DNA from: Saccharomonospora iraqiensis subsp. paurometabolica YIM 90007
GTDB taxonomy: Bacteria > Actinomycetota > Actinomycetes > Mycobacteriales > Pseudonocardiaceae
Assembly: GCF_000231035.2 (NCBI RefSeq)
Contig: NZ_KI912185.1
Span: 14,601 to 48,883, forward strand
Reading direction: 5' to 3'
Length of the DNA: 34,283 nt
Positions within the stretch are counted from its first letter, which is position 1. The number at the start of each line of letters is the position of its first letter. A program made the translations under genes and the position numbers. Shown here in pieces: positions 1 to 7,536 of the stretch. The notes under the pieces were generated by a model. The model was not told the DNA's origin, did no database searches, and saw only the letters and a list, made by a program, of their open reading frames with translations.

Positions 1-343
1 CGACCGCCTCGGGCGGGACCTGGCCGGGCGGGAACCGCGGACGGGTCTGCTGGTCCTGGGCGACGGGAGTGCCCGCCGGGGCCCGAAGGCGCCCGGCTAC
101 GACGACCCGCGCGCCCACGACGTCGACGCCGTGCTCGTGCGCGGCCTCACCGAGGGTGATCCGGAGGACCTGCGGTCGCTCGACCCGGCCACGGCCGGGG
201 AACTCCTGGTGCAGGGCCGCGCCGCGCTGCACGTCCTCGGTGCGGCCGTCGCGCACTCCGGGTGCACACCGGAGGCCACCGTGCTCCGCGCCGACGACCC
301 GTGGGGCGTGCTCTACGCGGTCGCCACCTGGTCGCTGCGGTGA
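1..343 (+). CDS. C-terminal part of a LigB-like (class III extradiol dioxygenase fold) conserved protein
   Basis: This is the 3' end of a gene that begins before the window. The open frame runs from base 2 to the stop ending at 343, giving about 113 residues. The segment LVLGDGSARRGPKAPGYDD, then a helix around LDPATAGELLVQGRAALHVL, and a C-terminus PWGVLYAVATWSLR resemble my memory of the end of the actinobacterial proteins annotated as class III extradiol dioxygenase subunit B-like (Rv2728c type). Those have the LigB fold but no proven reaction. The metal-binding N-terminal half is outside the window, so function cannot be tested here. It converges with the acyltransferase gene across 141 bp of imperfect GC-rich repeats. 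Confidence 0.6.
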   Translation, partial: DRLGRDLAGREPRTGLLVLGDGSARRGPKAPGYDDPRAHDVDAVLVRGLTEGDPEDLRSLDPATAGELLVQGRAALHVLGAAVAHSGCTPEATVLRADDPWGVLYAVATWSLR

Positions 344-484
344 TCCCACGCGAGTGATCCCGCGCGGTCGGCTCCCGCACGGCCGGGGATCGCACGGCTG
401 AGGCTCGCGCGGCTGAGGCGGCACGGCCGGGGCCGGGCACGGCGGGGATCCCGCGGACCCGGCCCCGGGTGTCGGTCGTGTCGG

Positions 485-2278
485 TCAGTTCCCCGTGTCG
501 AGCAGGTCGCGCAGTTCGTACACCGCTGTGCGCAGGTGCTCGGCGAAGGAGTACATCTGCTCGGCCACCGCCTGCGGCGTGCTCAGGTAGAGGTGGAACC
601 GGTCCGGCAGCAGCACGTACGCCACGCCGATGCAGTGGCTGCTCGTGGAGCCGAACCCGAAGAACTGGATGTTCTTCGACGGCGCGGAACTCGTGCTCAG
701 GTAGTCGTCCCGCATGATCCGCCAGCCGGGGGTGTCGTAGAGCGCGAGCTCACCGGTGGCGCCCAGCTCGGCGCCCCGGCGCTGCTGGATCAGTTGCAGC
801 TCCCACAGGTGCTGTTCGGGCGCCTGCCCGCTCTGGCACTCCTTCGCCCGGGCGACGTGCTTGTCCGCCGCCGCCCGGAACGCCTCCCGCCGCGTGTCGG
901 CGTCGGCGTCCGGGTCGTCCATGACCGCGACGAACCGCAGGATCTCCGGGGTGATCACCCGCATCGCCTCGGTGCGCCCGTTGCGGTACTGGCGGGTGGC
1001 GATGGACTCGTACGTGGCGCCGGTGAAGCCCTTCGTCCGCTTGTGGGCGACCTGGTAGGCCATCTGCACGAACGCGTCCGGGGAGACCCCCAGCCGCTTG
1101 GCCTCGGCGGAGCCGACGTCGTCGAAGGCCACCGTCGTGGTGGCGTTGGCGGCCGCGTAGTCGGCGAACGCCGTCGCCGCCGTGCGCACCTTCGTGCGCA
1201 GCGCCTCGTCGAGGGTGAACTCCACGGAGTCGACCGCGGGGGTTCCCCGGGGTTCGACCGGCTCCGGATCACCGTCGAGCAGGTCGTCGACGAACGCGAG
1301 CACCGTGGTTCCGTCCAGGCCGCAGTGCTCCACGTTGATCCCCGCCCGGCCGTCGCCGAACACCACCAGCGACACCGACTTGTCGAACCAGCGGTTCCCG
1401 CTGTCGCCGTGCAGCAGCTGGTCGCAGGCCTGGTGGGCGTCCTCGGGCACGAGGTCGTCCAGGCAGAGGCACAGCAGCGCCGTCTCCACCGTCTCCAGCG
1501 CCTCCGCGTTGCCCGGCAGGGCCGCCAGCGCCCGGCGGTCGTCGGCCCATTCCGCCCGGGCCTCGGTGGTGAGGCTGCCCACGGAGTACTGCGCGGGCAC
1601 CACACCCGCCTTGGTCACCTCCTGCAGCCCGGCCTCCAGATCGGTGAGCGCGTAGGGCCGCCCCTCGGGGTCGAGCACGTCCATGCGGAACGTGTTGCCG
1701 CGGAAGAACACGACGATGTGCCGCGCGGGTGAGGGGCCCGGCTGCCGCTCGCTGTAGGGGGCGCGGACCGTGTCCTGCTCCCGCCCCGGGATGCGGGTGG
1801 TGGAGAACAGGAACTTGTGCTGGTCCATCGACTGCGGCTGACCCCGTTGAACCACCGGCGGCAGCTCTTCGCGGTCGAGCCGCAGCTTGTGGTCGACCGC
1901 CGACCGCACCAGCGCCGCCGCACGCGGCACCTGCTCCAGTTCCGCGTCGGCGAACAGGAAGAAGAAGTTGGCGTTGAGCGCGATGCGGTCCCGGCGGCCC
2001 AGGTAGCGGGACGGCCAGAACTCGTCCAGCCAGCTGGCGACCCCCGGGGCCGCGTCGTACTCCGCGAGGGCCGCGTGCAGGGTGTGTGCGGGGCTGTCCG
2101 GCTTCAGGAACTCCGTCACGGCCGCCTCGGTGGCCTCCCGTTCGGCGGCGGTGAGCAGTGGTGCCGACCATTCCAGGAATCGCTCGCAGGACTCCTCCGG
2201 GGTCGGCAGCGGTACCCGGGGCAGGGTGTCCTCGTTGCCGAAGGTGCGGGACGAGAAGGTGGTGGGGGTGTCGTTCAC
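485..2278 (-). CDS. Choline/carnitine O-acyltransferase family enzyme with altered substrate-carboxylate site
   Basis: A 597-residue protein, the normal size for carnitine acyltransferases, which move an acyl group between CoA and the hydroxyl of carnitine or choline. Visible landmarks are the catalytic His318 in NVEHCGLDGTT, the Y423-to-T436/E437 segment (TYESIATRQYRNGRTEAMR) matching the carnitine-contact strand of CrAT, and the STS-like motif LSTSSAPS near the C-terminus. The segment GQAPEQHLWELQL aligns by eye with GEAFDRHLLGLKL of animal CrAT. This puts Gln489 where carnitine enzymes have the carboxylate-binding Arg and choline acetyltransferase has Asn, so the acceptor may not be carnitine. 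The frame stays open to 2563, but I chose GTG 2278 because it has a GAGGA Shine-Dalgarno and the protein similarity begins there. It lies 73 bp after the oxygenase gene on the same strand, so they are probably co-transcribed. Confidence 0.85.
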   Translation of the reverse strand: MNDTPTTFSSRTFGNEDTLPRVPLPTPEESCERFLEWSAPLLTAAEREATEAAVTEFLKPDSPAHTLHAALAEYDAAPGVASWLDEFWPSRYLGRRDRIALNANFFFLFADAELEQVPRAAALVRSAVDHKLRLDREELPPVVQRGQPQSMDQHKFLFSTTRIPGREQDTVRAPYSERQPGPSPARHIVVFFRGNTFRMDVLDPEGRPYALTDLEAGLQEVTKAGVVPAQYSVGSLTTEARAEWADDRRALAALPGNAEALETVETALLCLCLDDLVPEDAHQACDQLLHGDSGNRWFDKSVSLVVFGDGRAGINVEHCGLDGTTVLAFVDDLLDGDPEPVEPRGTPAVDSVEFTLDEALRTKVRTAATAFADYAAANATTTVAFDDVGSAEAKRLGVSPDAFVQMAYQVAHKRTKGFTGATYESIATRQYRNGRTEAMRVITPEILRFVAVMDDPDADADTRREAFRAAADKHVARAKECQSGQAPEQHLWELQLIQQRRGAELGATGELALYDTPGWRIMRDDYLSTSSAPSKNIQFFGFGSTSSHCIGVAYVLLPDRFHLYLSTPQAVAEQMYSFAEHLRTAVYELRDLLDTGN

Positions 2279-2351
2279 GGTGATCCTCGGAGGTCGGGGC
2301 GTGGTCGTCGTGTCGTCGGTGTCCCGGGCACGCGGGGGCCCGGGGGAGGGG

Positions 2352-3221
2352 TCAGTCCAGCAGCTGGTCGCCGCGCACCGCGTGCCCCTCGGCGGCCAGG
2401 TGTTCCGGCAGAACCCGGCCGAAGATCTGCCGGGTGCGGGACACACTGCCGATGACGCCCGGTCGGGCGCTGTAGGCGAAGATGGCCGAGTGCCGGTCGG
2501 TGTTCCCCTCGACCGGGGTGACGCGGTGCAGGGAGAACCGGCCACGGAACAGTTGCAGGTCACCCGGGCGCAGGGTCAGTGTGTGGACGAGGTCCGTGCC
2601 CCCGCCCCGCAGCACCGCGGAGACGTCGGCGACGTTCTCGTCCTCGGCCGACCGGATGCCCGGGCAGTACTCGAACTCGCCGCCGGACTCCGGCGCCTGG
2701 GTCAGCAGGGTGACGGCGAACTCGTTGGTGTCGAAGTGCCACGGGTGGTCCATCCCCGGGCGCACCACGTTGAGCACCAGACCCGCCAGCGGGTCGGCCA
2801 GCTCGTGGATCTCCGGCAGGTCGAAACAGGCGGCGAGGAACCGCTGGAAGTGCCCGTCGGAGTACAGCCCGCCGAGGATCGAGTCCGGTGGGACGTGGTC
2901 CCTGGCCACGAAGGCGTTGCGCCGCAGCATGGTGATCCGCCCGGGGTGGTCGGCGGGCAGCGGCGCGTCGGTGGGGATGTTGTAGGCGTTGACGGTCTCG
3001 ACGTCGTAGTGCGCGTGCGGGGCCATCCCGGCGCCCTCCCGGCGCAGGTCCTCGTGCCGGGAGGAACGCACGAAGTTCGGCAGCACGCTGCACCCCTGCC
3101 CGTCCAGGTCGCGCCGCACCCGGTCCACCGCCTCGGCCCAGGCGGGGCTGTCCGGCCGGGCCAGCGGGTACCGGTCGGTGTCGACCAACTGCTCGATCAA
3201 CGGAGCCACCGAGGTGTCCAT
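2352..3221 (-). CDS. 2-oxoglutarate/Fe(II)-dependent oxygenase, BesD/HalD/ArpA-like
   Basis: A 289-residue non-heme iron oxygenase. The iron-binding facial triad is readable as His162-x-Asp164 (WHFDTNEF) and His232 (FSLHRV). Arg243 sits 11 residues later, where it would bind the 2-oxoglutarate carboxylate. The surrounding pattern (VLNVVRPGMDHPWHFD, then ESGGEFEYCPGIRSAEDEN) recalls the BesD/HalD family of free-amino-acid halogenases and hydroxylases. The halogenases of that family replace the Asp with Gly; here Asp is kept, so hydroxylation is expected rather than chlorination. I chose ATG 3221 for its AAGGA at a good distance; an ATG at 3263 is in frame. It is first in an apparent operon with the acyltransferase, which suggests that the new hydroxyl is then acylated. 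The substrate is unknown. Confidence 0.82.
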   Translation of the reverse strand: MDTSVAPLIEQLVDTDRYPLARPDSPAWAEAVDRVRRDLDGQGCSVLPNFVRSSRHEDLRREGAGMAPHAHYDVETVNAYNIPTDAPLPADHPGRITMLRRNAFVARDHVPPDSILGGLYSDGHFQRFLAACFDLPEIHELADPLAGLVLNVVRPGMDHPWHFDTNEFAVTLLTQAPESGGEFEYCPGIRSAEDENVADVSAVLRGGGTDLVHTLTLRPGDLQLFRGRFSLHRVTPVEGNTDRHSAIFAYSARPGVIGSVSRTRQIFGRVLPEHLAAEGHAVRGDQLLD

Positions 3222-3360
3222 ACCGTCCTTCGCCGTCCTTCCCACGAACCGCCTCGCACCCACCGTGGTGCCGGCGGAGCACGACCGGGTACCACCGACG
3301 GGGGCGCGTTCAGTGACAACGAATCGTACGCACAGCCGTTACCGGCCGTGGCAGTCGCTC

Positions 3361-3401
3361 CCCGGTCCGAAACCGGGTTCCGGCACCCCGGACGGGGGGT
3401 G
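3361..3401 (-). terminator. Two short hairpins in the gap after the PAP2-like gene
   Basis: CCCGGT (3361-3366) pairs with ACCGGG (3372-3377), and CACCCC (3384-3389) pairs with GGGGTG (3396-3401). They lie about 90 nt downstream of the PAP2-like gene on its strand and could end that transcript. There is no T-tract. The rest of 3222-3487 shows no gene; a TACGAT hexamer on the minus strand (3323-3328) may be the -10 of the oxygenase operon. Confidence 0.35.
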
Positions 3402-3487
3402 ACGTGGGATGTCGCGGTGCCGCGGCGGTGCGGTGACGGTCGCCATATTGCCCGCCGGACGGAGCGCGGGGTACGCGGTGCGCGGGT

Positions 3488-4114
3488 TCAGACCAGCAGC
3501 GCGAAGACGCCGCCGCCCACGACGAGGCCGGCCACCGTGCCCACCGTGACCTGGGCGGGGGTGTGGTCGCCGAGCCGGACGCGGGACCAGCAGACCGCGC
3601 CGACCAGCAGCGACAGCGACCACACCACCGGGGTGTAGGTCACGGCGAGGATCGCCACCGCCCCGGCGGCCACGGCCGCGTGCATCGAGATCTTCCACCA
3701 CGCGGTGACCACGCCCGTCACGAACAGGCACGCGAGCATGGCGACGTCGAGGGCCACGAGCGTCCACGGTGCCCGCAACAGCACCAGCAGCCCCAGCCCC
3801 AGCCCGCTGAGCACGAGCAACGCCGCGAACGGCACCAGCCGCCCGCCCCGGTCGCGCACGTGGTGGCCGTCCCACCGGCCGCGGCGGGCTCCCCACACGA
3901 TCACGCACATCGGCAGGACGCTGCTCGTCGACGCGATCAGCAGGCCCCAGCCGAGGGCCGGCAGCCACGCGTGCGTCGCGGCCCACGCGACACCGCCGGA
4001 GAGCACGATCACGAGGACCCACGGGGCGCACACCTCGGTGAGCACCCGGGCCCACAGGGTCGGTCGCCGCGGACGTGTCCCTTGCGCCGGCGGCGTTCCG
4101 GTGTGGACGCTCAC
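3488..4114 (-). CDS. PAP2-superfamily-like integral membrane protein
   Basis: A 208-residue protein with about five to six hydrophobic segments. PAP2 lipid phosphatases act on membrane pyrophosphate or phosphate monoesters using three short motifs. Here they are recognisable as GGRLVPF (91-96), KISMH with His145 (141-145) and SRVRLGDHTPAQ with Arg178 and His184. The usual Asp four residues after the catalytic His reads Gln188, and the second motif lacks the classic PSGH form, so activity is uncertain. The GTG start at 4114 overlaps the TGA stop of the preceding gene (GTGA) behind a GGGGAGG ribosome site, so translation is coupled. It is the last gene of the four-gene module. The frame is open further upstream, but that part overlaps the previous gene. 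Confidence 0.68.
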   Translation of the reverse strand: MSVHTGTPPAQGTRPRRPTLWARVLTEVCAPWVLVIVLSGGVAWAATHAWLPALGWGLLIASTSSVLPMCVIVWGARRGRWDGHHVRDRGGRLVPFAALLVLSGLGLGLLVLLRAPWTLVALDVAMLACLFVTGVVTAWWKISMHAAVAAGAVAILAVTYTPVVWSLSLLVGAVCWSRVRLGDHTPAQVTVGTVAGLVVGGGVFALLV

Positions 4115-5265
4115 TGTCGGTCCTCCCCACTCACGGTGCGGTCCGTGTCCGGCGCGGCCGCGCGTCCCCGGCGCAGCGAACGGGCGACCCGCGCCAGCCA
4201 CGCGATCTCCCCGTCCAGATCGTCCACGGTGGGGGCGGGCCCGGGCACCGCGCCCCGGCTCGGCGCCGCCCCGTCCCGCCACCGGCGCAGCGCGTCCACG
4301 ATCAGCGCGGCCTCCACCCCGGGATCGGCCGCCCCGCTCCGCCGCCGGGGCGCCCCGTCACTCCGGTACGGCGTCAACACCAGCAGGGCGTCGAGGATGC
4401 CGACCACCCGCGCACTGAGCCGCTCGTGGATGGACCCCCGCACCGTGGTGTGCCGGATTTCGGCGATCACCGGCTCCAGCGTGGTCCAGAGGTGCCGGAG
4501 ACGGCGGTACTGGACGTGGCGCCGGCACCACAGCGTCGCCCGCCTGAGTGCGGGCGCGCACACCGGGACGCAGACCCCGACCGCGACCAGCGCCACACAG
4601 GCGGCGGGCAGCGCCCAGGCGAGTGTGTCCGAACCGGGGTAGGGCGACCCGGTGAGGAACACCGCGGTGGTGGCGACCAGTTTGTGCAGCGCCCAGCCGA
4701 CCCCGAAGGCCGCGCCCGCCCGCATCGTGCGCATCCCGACCTGGAGCCACCGGCGGTCGGTGAGGTGCACGTAGCGGCCCATGAGATGCACGAACCGCGC
4801 CATGCTCCAGCCGACGTAGCCGCTGAACAGCACCAGGTACCCGTACACCGGCGGCCGGTCGGCGAAGGCGTTCAGGAAATCCGGGCGGTAGGTGAGGTCC
4901 GCGGACAGGAACAACGCCGCCATGGCCGCGATCGTGGACACCAGGATCATCGCCTGGATCCGGACCGCCCTGCGGGCGCGCGCGGGATCGCCGGTGACCA
5001 GGTGGGTGAGCAGACTGTGCAGGCACCAGGCGGCGACCATGCCGATGCCGTTGACCACCAGCCGGGTGAAGTTCGGCGACGGTTCCACCCGTGCCGCGGC
5101 GGCGAGGACCGTGGGCGCGGACAACGCCGCCGAGAGCCCCGCCGCGATTACCGCCGCACACAGGTACCGGGTCGCCGGGGCGACGGGGCTCCGGGCACTC
5201 GCGAACCGGGTCACGCCACCGGTGACGGCCACGAGTCCCGCGGCCACCATGACCACCGAGCCCAT
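4111..5265 (-). CDS. MAB_1171c/DUF6545-type seven-helix membrane protein
   Basis: A 384-residue protein. The first ~235 residues hold about seven transmembrane helices (roughly 3-20, 32-57, 67-88, 100-118, 138-158, 177-200, 212-232). A charged cytoplasmic helical domain of about 150 residues follows, containing RRHVQYRRLRHLWTTLEPVIAEI and RGSIHERLSARVVGILDALLVL. This layout and wording match the family I know as MAB_1171c family putative transporter (DUF6545), common in Streptomyces and relatives; transport has not been shown to my knowledge. The ATG at 5265 shares one base with the stop of the ImmA-like gene (TGATG). The constant partnership with a metallopeptidase makes a membrane sensor or effector as plausible as a transporter. 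Confidence 0.75.
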   Translation of the reverse strand: MGSVVMVAAGLVAVTGGVTRFASARSPVAPATRYLCAAVIAAGLSAALSAPTVLAAAARVEPSPNFTRLVVNGIGMVAAWCLHSLLTHLVTGDPARARRAVRIQAMILVSTIAAMAALFLSADLTYRPDFLNAFADRPPVYGYLVLFSGYVGWSMARFVHLMGRYVHLTDRRWLQVGMRTMRAGAAFGVGWALHKLVATTAVFLTGSPYPGSDTLAWALPAACVALVAVGVCVPVCAPALRRATLWCRRHVQYRRLRHLWTTLEPVIAEIRHTTVRGSIHERLSARVVGILDALLVLTPYRSDGAPRRRSGAADPGVEAALIVDALRRWRDGAAPSRGAVPGPAPTVDDLDGEIAWLARVARSLRRGRAAAPDTDRTVSGEDRQ

Positions 5266-5807
5266 CAGACCTCGTCGAACGTGCTGGTCAGCCGGGCCAG
5301 GGTGGCGGCACTGCCGTGGTCGTCGGGTGGACGGTGCGCACGCGGACGTGGCCGCGGCGCGGTGCGGGTCGCGACCCGTGCGTGCAGCAGGTGCGCGAAT
5401 TGCTCGGCCTCGAACTCCTCCGTGCCCCCGCTCAGCCGGTCGAGCAGATGCGCGAAGGCCGCCGCACCGAGGTCGGGTGCGAGCCTGCGCGCCTGCTCGT
5501 GGGACAGCAGGCAGCGGCCGGCATGGTCGAACAGCATGTGTCCGACCTCGTGCAGGATGATGTGGTCCTGGTGGAACCCGGTGGTGTTCGCCGCGTACGC
5601 GATCACGTCGTGGTCGCCGTGCTTGCGCCAGGCACCGGTGGGCTCCCCCGGCGACCAGGACAGCGCGCACAGGTCCACCCCGCGCCCGCGCACCCGTTCC
5701 AACCGGTCGAGCCAGGCGTTGACGTCCCACGGCTGCGGGAGCCCGGTCCGGACGAGGACGTCGTCCACCAGCGCCACGCAGCGGCGCCGCGCGTCGGCGT
5801 ACTTCAC
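5265..5807 (-). CDS. ImmA/IrrE-type zinc metallopeptidase
   Basis: About 180 residues. The zinc site is HEVGH at 86-90 (HIILHEVGHMLFDH), with a third ligand in EFEAEQFAHLL (probably Glu131), the usual ExxAxxFA arrangement of this family. Relatives such as ICEBs1 ImmA and Deinococcus IrrE cleave a partner XRE-type repressor in response to a signal. Here the XRE gene lies immediately upstream on the same strand, the standard pairing. The start is uncertain. GTG 5807 fits the family N-terminus (VKYADARRRCVALV) and has AAGGGG upstream. An ATG at 5921 would leave only 9 nt after the XRE stop but adds 38 unconvincing residues. The product is often labelled toxin component in annotations, without proof. 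Confidence 0.82.
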   Translation of the reverse strand: MKYADARRRCVALVDDVLVRTGLPQPWDVNAWLDRLERVRGRGVDLCALSWSPGEPTGAWRKHGDHDVIAYAANTTGFHQDHIILHEVGHMLFDHAGRCLLSHEQARRLAPDLGAAAFAHLLDRLSGGTEEFEAEQFAHLLHARVATRTAPRPRPRAHRPPDDHGSAATLARLTSTFDEV

Positions 5808-5930
5808 CGTGTCGCCCCTTCCCGACGACGGACTGACCGGCCCCGCGGCGTGCGGAGCCGTCCGCACACACCACGGCACGGGACCGGGTGGACACGTGGA
5901 GCCACCATGATCCTGACGCATCCCGGTGGA

Positions 5931-6398
5931 TCAGGTCTCGTCGGGTCGGGCCGGTTTGCGGCGCGGGCGGTGGCGTCGTGACCGGGCCTCGTAGGAGCGG
6001 ATCTCCTCCACCACGGAGGACACCTTCTCCCGCTCCTCGGCCGACAGGCCGAGGATGCGCAGGGTGAGCCTGCGCAGCTCGACGTCGTCGCGGGGGTCGG
6101 TCCCGCCGGGTACGCCGTCCCGCCGTTGGAGCAGGTCCTGGACCTGGCGCATGACGGCCACGGTCGTGTCGTCGTTGACGAAATAGTCGTCCGGCACGCC
6201 GAAGAACCGCACGATCTTCATCGCGACGCTGTGCCGCGGTTCGTCGCGCCGGCCCGTGCGCAGCTGCCACACGTACTGGCGGGACACCCCCAGGGCCCGC
6301 GCCAGCTCCTCGTCGTCGTACGGCCCGCGCGAGTCCGGGTGCATCGTCTCGATGAGGAACGCCAGCTTCTCGGCGAAGGTCGTCGGGCTCTCGCTCAT
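5931..6398 (-). CDS. XRE-family helix-turn-helix transcriptional regulator
   Basis: A 155-residue DNA-binding protein. The N-terminal helix-turn-helix covers about residues 8-60 (TFAEKLAFLIETMH ... ELARALGVSRQYVWQLRTGRR) and is followed by a second helical region with the Sec-like phrase GVPDDYFVND seen in actinobacterial XRE proteins. Residues 100-135 are helical and acidic, and the tail is very basic (RSRRHRPRRKPARP). It heads the module with ImmA, the DUF6545 protein and the PAP2-like protein. The palindromes and direct repeats upstream overlap its promoter, so it probably represses itself and may be relieved by ImmA cleavage. Start ATG 6398 has GGAGTCCCC upstream. Confidence 0.85.
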   Translation of the reverse strand: MSESPTTFAEKLAFLIETMHPDSRGPYDDEELARALGVSRQYVWQLRTGRRDEPRHSVAMKIVRFFGVPDDYFVNDDTTVAVMRQVQDLLQRRDGVPGGTDPRDDVELRRLTLRILGLSAEEREKVSSVVEEIRSYEARSRRHRPRRKPARPDET

Positions 6399-6426
6399 GG
6401 GGACTCCGGGGGTTCAGCGGTGGCCC

Positions 6427-6493
6427 GCGCACTGTACAACCCGTGGCGCATTGTCAACAATTGTTGACGCACTGTCGCAACACCTGTTAACAG
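6427..6493. promoter_or_regulatory. Operator cluster and likely promoter of the XRE-ImmA module
   Basis: A perfect 16-bp palindrome GTCAACAATTGTTGAC lies at 6453-6468 and a second, CTGTTAACAG, at 6484-6493. A related direct repeat, CGCA(C/T)TGT followed by CAAC, starts at 6428, 6447 and 6468, i.e. about two helical turns apart. On the minus strand TTGACA (6457-6452) and TACAGT (6436-6431) form a promoter with a 15-bp spacer, 33 nt before the XRE start. The region is locally AT-rich. These are natural sites for autoregulation by the XRE protein. Confidence 0.6.
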
Positions 6494-6604
6494 TGATCAT
6501 GTGGGAGGTCGCGCCGAAGGGGGTGCCTGACCGCGCCTGGGACGAGGGACCCGAACGCACGTCGGTCACGCGACGCGGCCTCCCACAGTCGACGTGCCGA
6601 GGCT

Positions 6605-6610
6605 TATGCT
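6605..6610 (+). promoter_or_regulatory. -10 element of the SDR gene, leaderless arrangement
   Basis: TATGCT ends 7 nt before ATG 6618 and no Shine-Dalgarno is visible, so transcription probably starts at the A of the start codon. The -35 is weak (CCCACA at 6582-6587). Confidence 0.5.
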
Positions 6611-6617
6611 CGGCCGC

Positions 6618-7394
6618 ATGGAGATCACAGAAGCAAGCGCGATCGTCACCGGCGGTGCCTCCGGCATCGGGGCCGCCGCCGCGCGTCGGCTCGCGGCCGG
6701 CGGGGCGCGCGTCGTCGTCGCCGACCTGAACGCGGAGAAGGGCGAGGCCCTCGCCCGGGAGATCGGCGGCGTGTACGTCAACGTGGACGTCACCGACACC
6801 GAGCAGATCCGGGCCGCCGTGGACAAGGCGGTCGAACTGGGCCCGCTGCGGGTGCTGGTCAACTCGGCCGGGATCGGGTCCGCGCAACGCACGATCGGCA
6901 AGGACGGGGAGTACGACTCCGCGCACAGCCTCGACCTGTACAAGAAGGTGGTCGGGATCAACCTGATCGGCACCTTCGACACGCTCCGGCTCGCGGCCAC
7001 GGCCATGAGCCGCAACGAACCCACCGAATCGGGTGACCGCGGTGCCGTGGTGAACATGGCGTCGGTGGCGGCGTTCGACGGACAGATCGGGCAGGCGGCG
7101 TACTCGTCGTCCAAGGGCGGTGTCGTGGGCATGACCCTGCCCGTCGCGCGCGACCTCTCCGCCGTGGGGGTGCGGGTCAACACCATCGCCCCGGGCCTCA
7201 TCGAGACCCCGATCTACGGCGAGGGCCCCGAGTCCGAGCAGTTCAAGGCCAAGCTGGGCGAGAGCGTGCTGTTCCCGAAGCGCCTCGGCACCCCGGACGA
7301 GCTGGCCTCGATGGTGCTGGAACTGGTCACCAACTCCTACATGAACGCCGAGGTCGTCCGCGTCGACGGCGGCATCCGCATGCCCCCGAAGTAG
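6618..7394 (+). CDS. Short-chain dehydrogenase/reductase, probable 3-hydroxyacyl-CoA dehydrogenase type
   Basis: A 258-residue classical SDR that oxidises or reduces a hydroxyl/keto group with a nicotinamide cofactor. The cofactor motif TGGASGIG is at 11-18. Asp36 after the second strand favours NAD(H). NSAG is at 82-85, and the catalytic set is Asn115, Ser149, Tyr162 and Lys166 (AYSSSKGG). The overall wording (ALARE, NMASVAAFDGQIGQAAYSSSKGGVVGMTLPVARDL) is like HSD17B10-type 3-hydroxyacyl-CoA dehydrogenases, which act in fatty-acid or branched-chain degradation. ATG 6618 was preferred over the upstream TTG at 6594 because the family starts there and a -10 box lies directly before it. It is transcribed divergently from the XRE module and converges on the monooxygenase operon. 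Confidence 0.85.
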   Translation: MEITEASAIVTGGASGIGAAAARRLAAGGARVVVADLNAEKGEALAREIGGVYVNVDVTDTEQIRAAVDKAVELGPLRVLVNSAGIGSAQRTIGKDGEYDSAHSLDLYKKVVGINLIGTFDTLRLAATAMSRNEPTESGDRGAVVNMASVAAFDGQIGQAAYSSSKGGVVGMTLPVARDLSAVGVRVNTIAPGLIETPIYGEGPESEQFKAKLGESVLFPKRLGTPDELASMVLELVTNSYMNAEVVRVDGGIRMPPK

Positions 7395-7426
7395 CCATCC
7401 CCCGCGGCGGGGCCGTCAGGTGTGCC

Positions 7427-7509
7427 GTGAAGGACCCCTTCCCTGCGTGTGCCGCAGCGAGGGACTCCTTCACTGCATCCGACGCAGTGAAGGAGTCCTT
7501 CACGGCACA
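7427..7509. repeat. Three 30-bp tandem units, each with a 17-bp near-palindromic core
   Basis: Cores begin at 7427, 7457 and 7487, exactly 30 bp apart. The third, GTGAAGGAGTCCTTCAC (7487-7503), is perfectly symmetrical around its central base; the others are variants. Larger arms also pair: 7421-7435 with 7495-7509 (15 bp) and 7463-7476 with 7484-7497 (14 bp). The element lies between convergent genes and could act as a bidirectional terminator. Similar GTGAAGG...CCTTCAC palindromes are, from memory, dispersed in Amycolatopsis-like genomes. Confidence 0.8.
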
Positions 7510-7536
7510 ACGGCGGCCGCTCGCACGGGGAGCCGT

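Noticed and set aside
536-1732. 398-residue plus-strand frame opposite the acyltransferase
   Set aside because: A typical GC-rich antisense shadow, rich in Val/Gly/Arg/Leu, with no motifs; the minus-strand gene has clear family motifs.
2279-2563. N-terminal extension of the acyltransferase to 692 residues
   Set aside because: The extra 95 residues are the antisense-frame reading of the oxygenase gene end (Pro/Ser/Arg-rich), while the GTG at 2278 has a good ribosome site.
2352-3221. Radical halogenase
   Set aside because: The overall family likeness is to BesD/HalD, but Asp164 is present in the HxD motif, where the halogenases I know have Gly to leave room for chloride.
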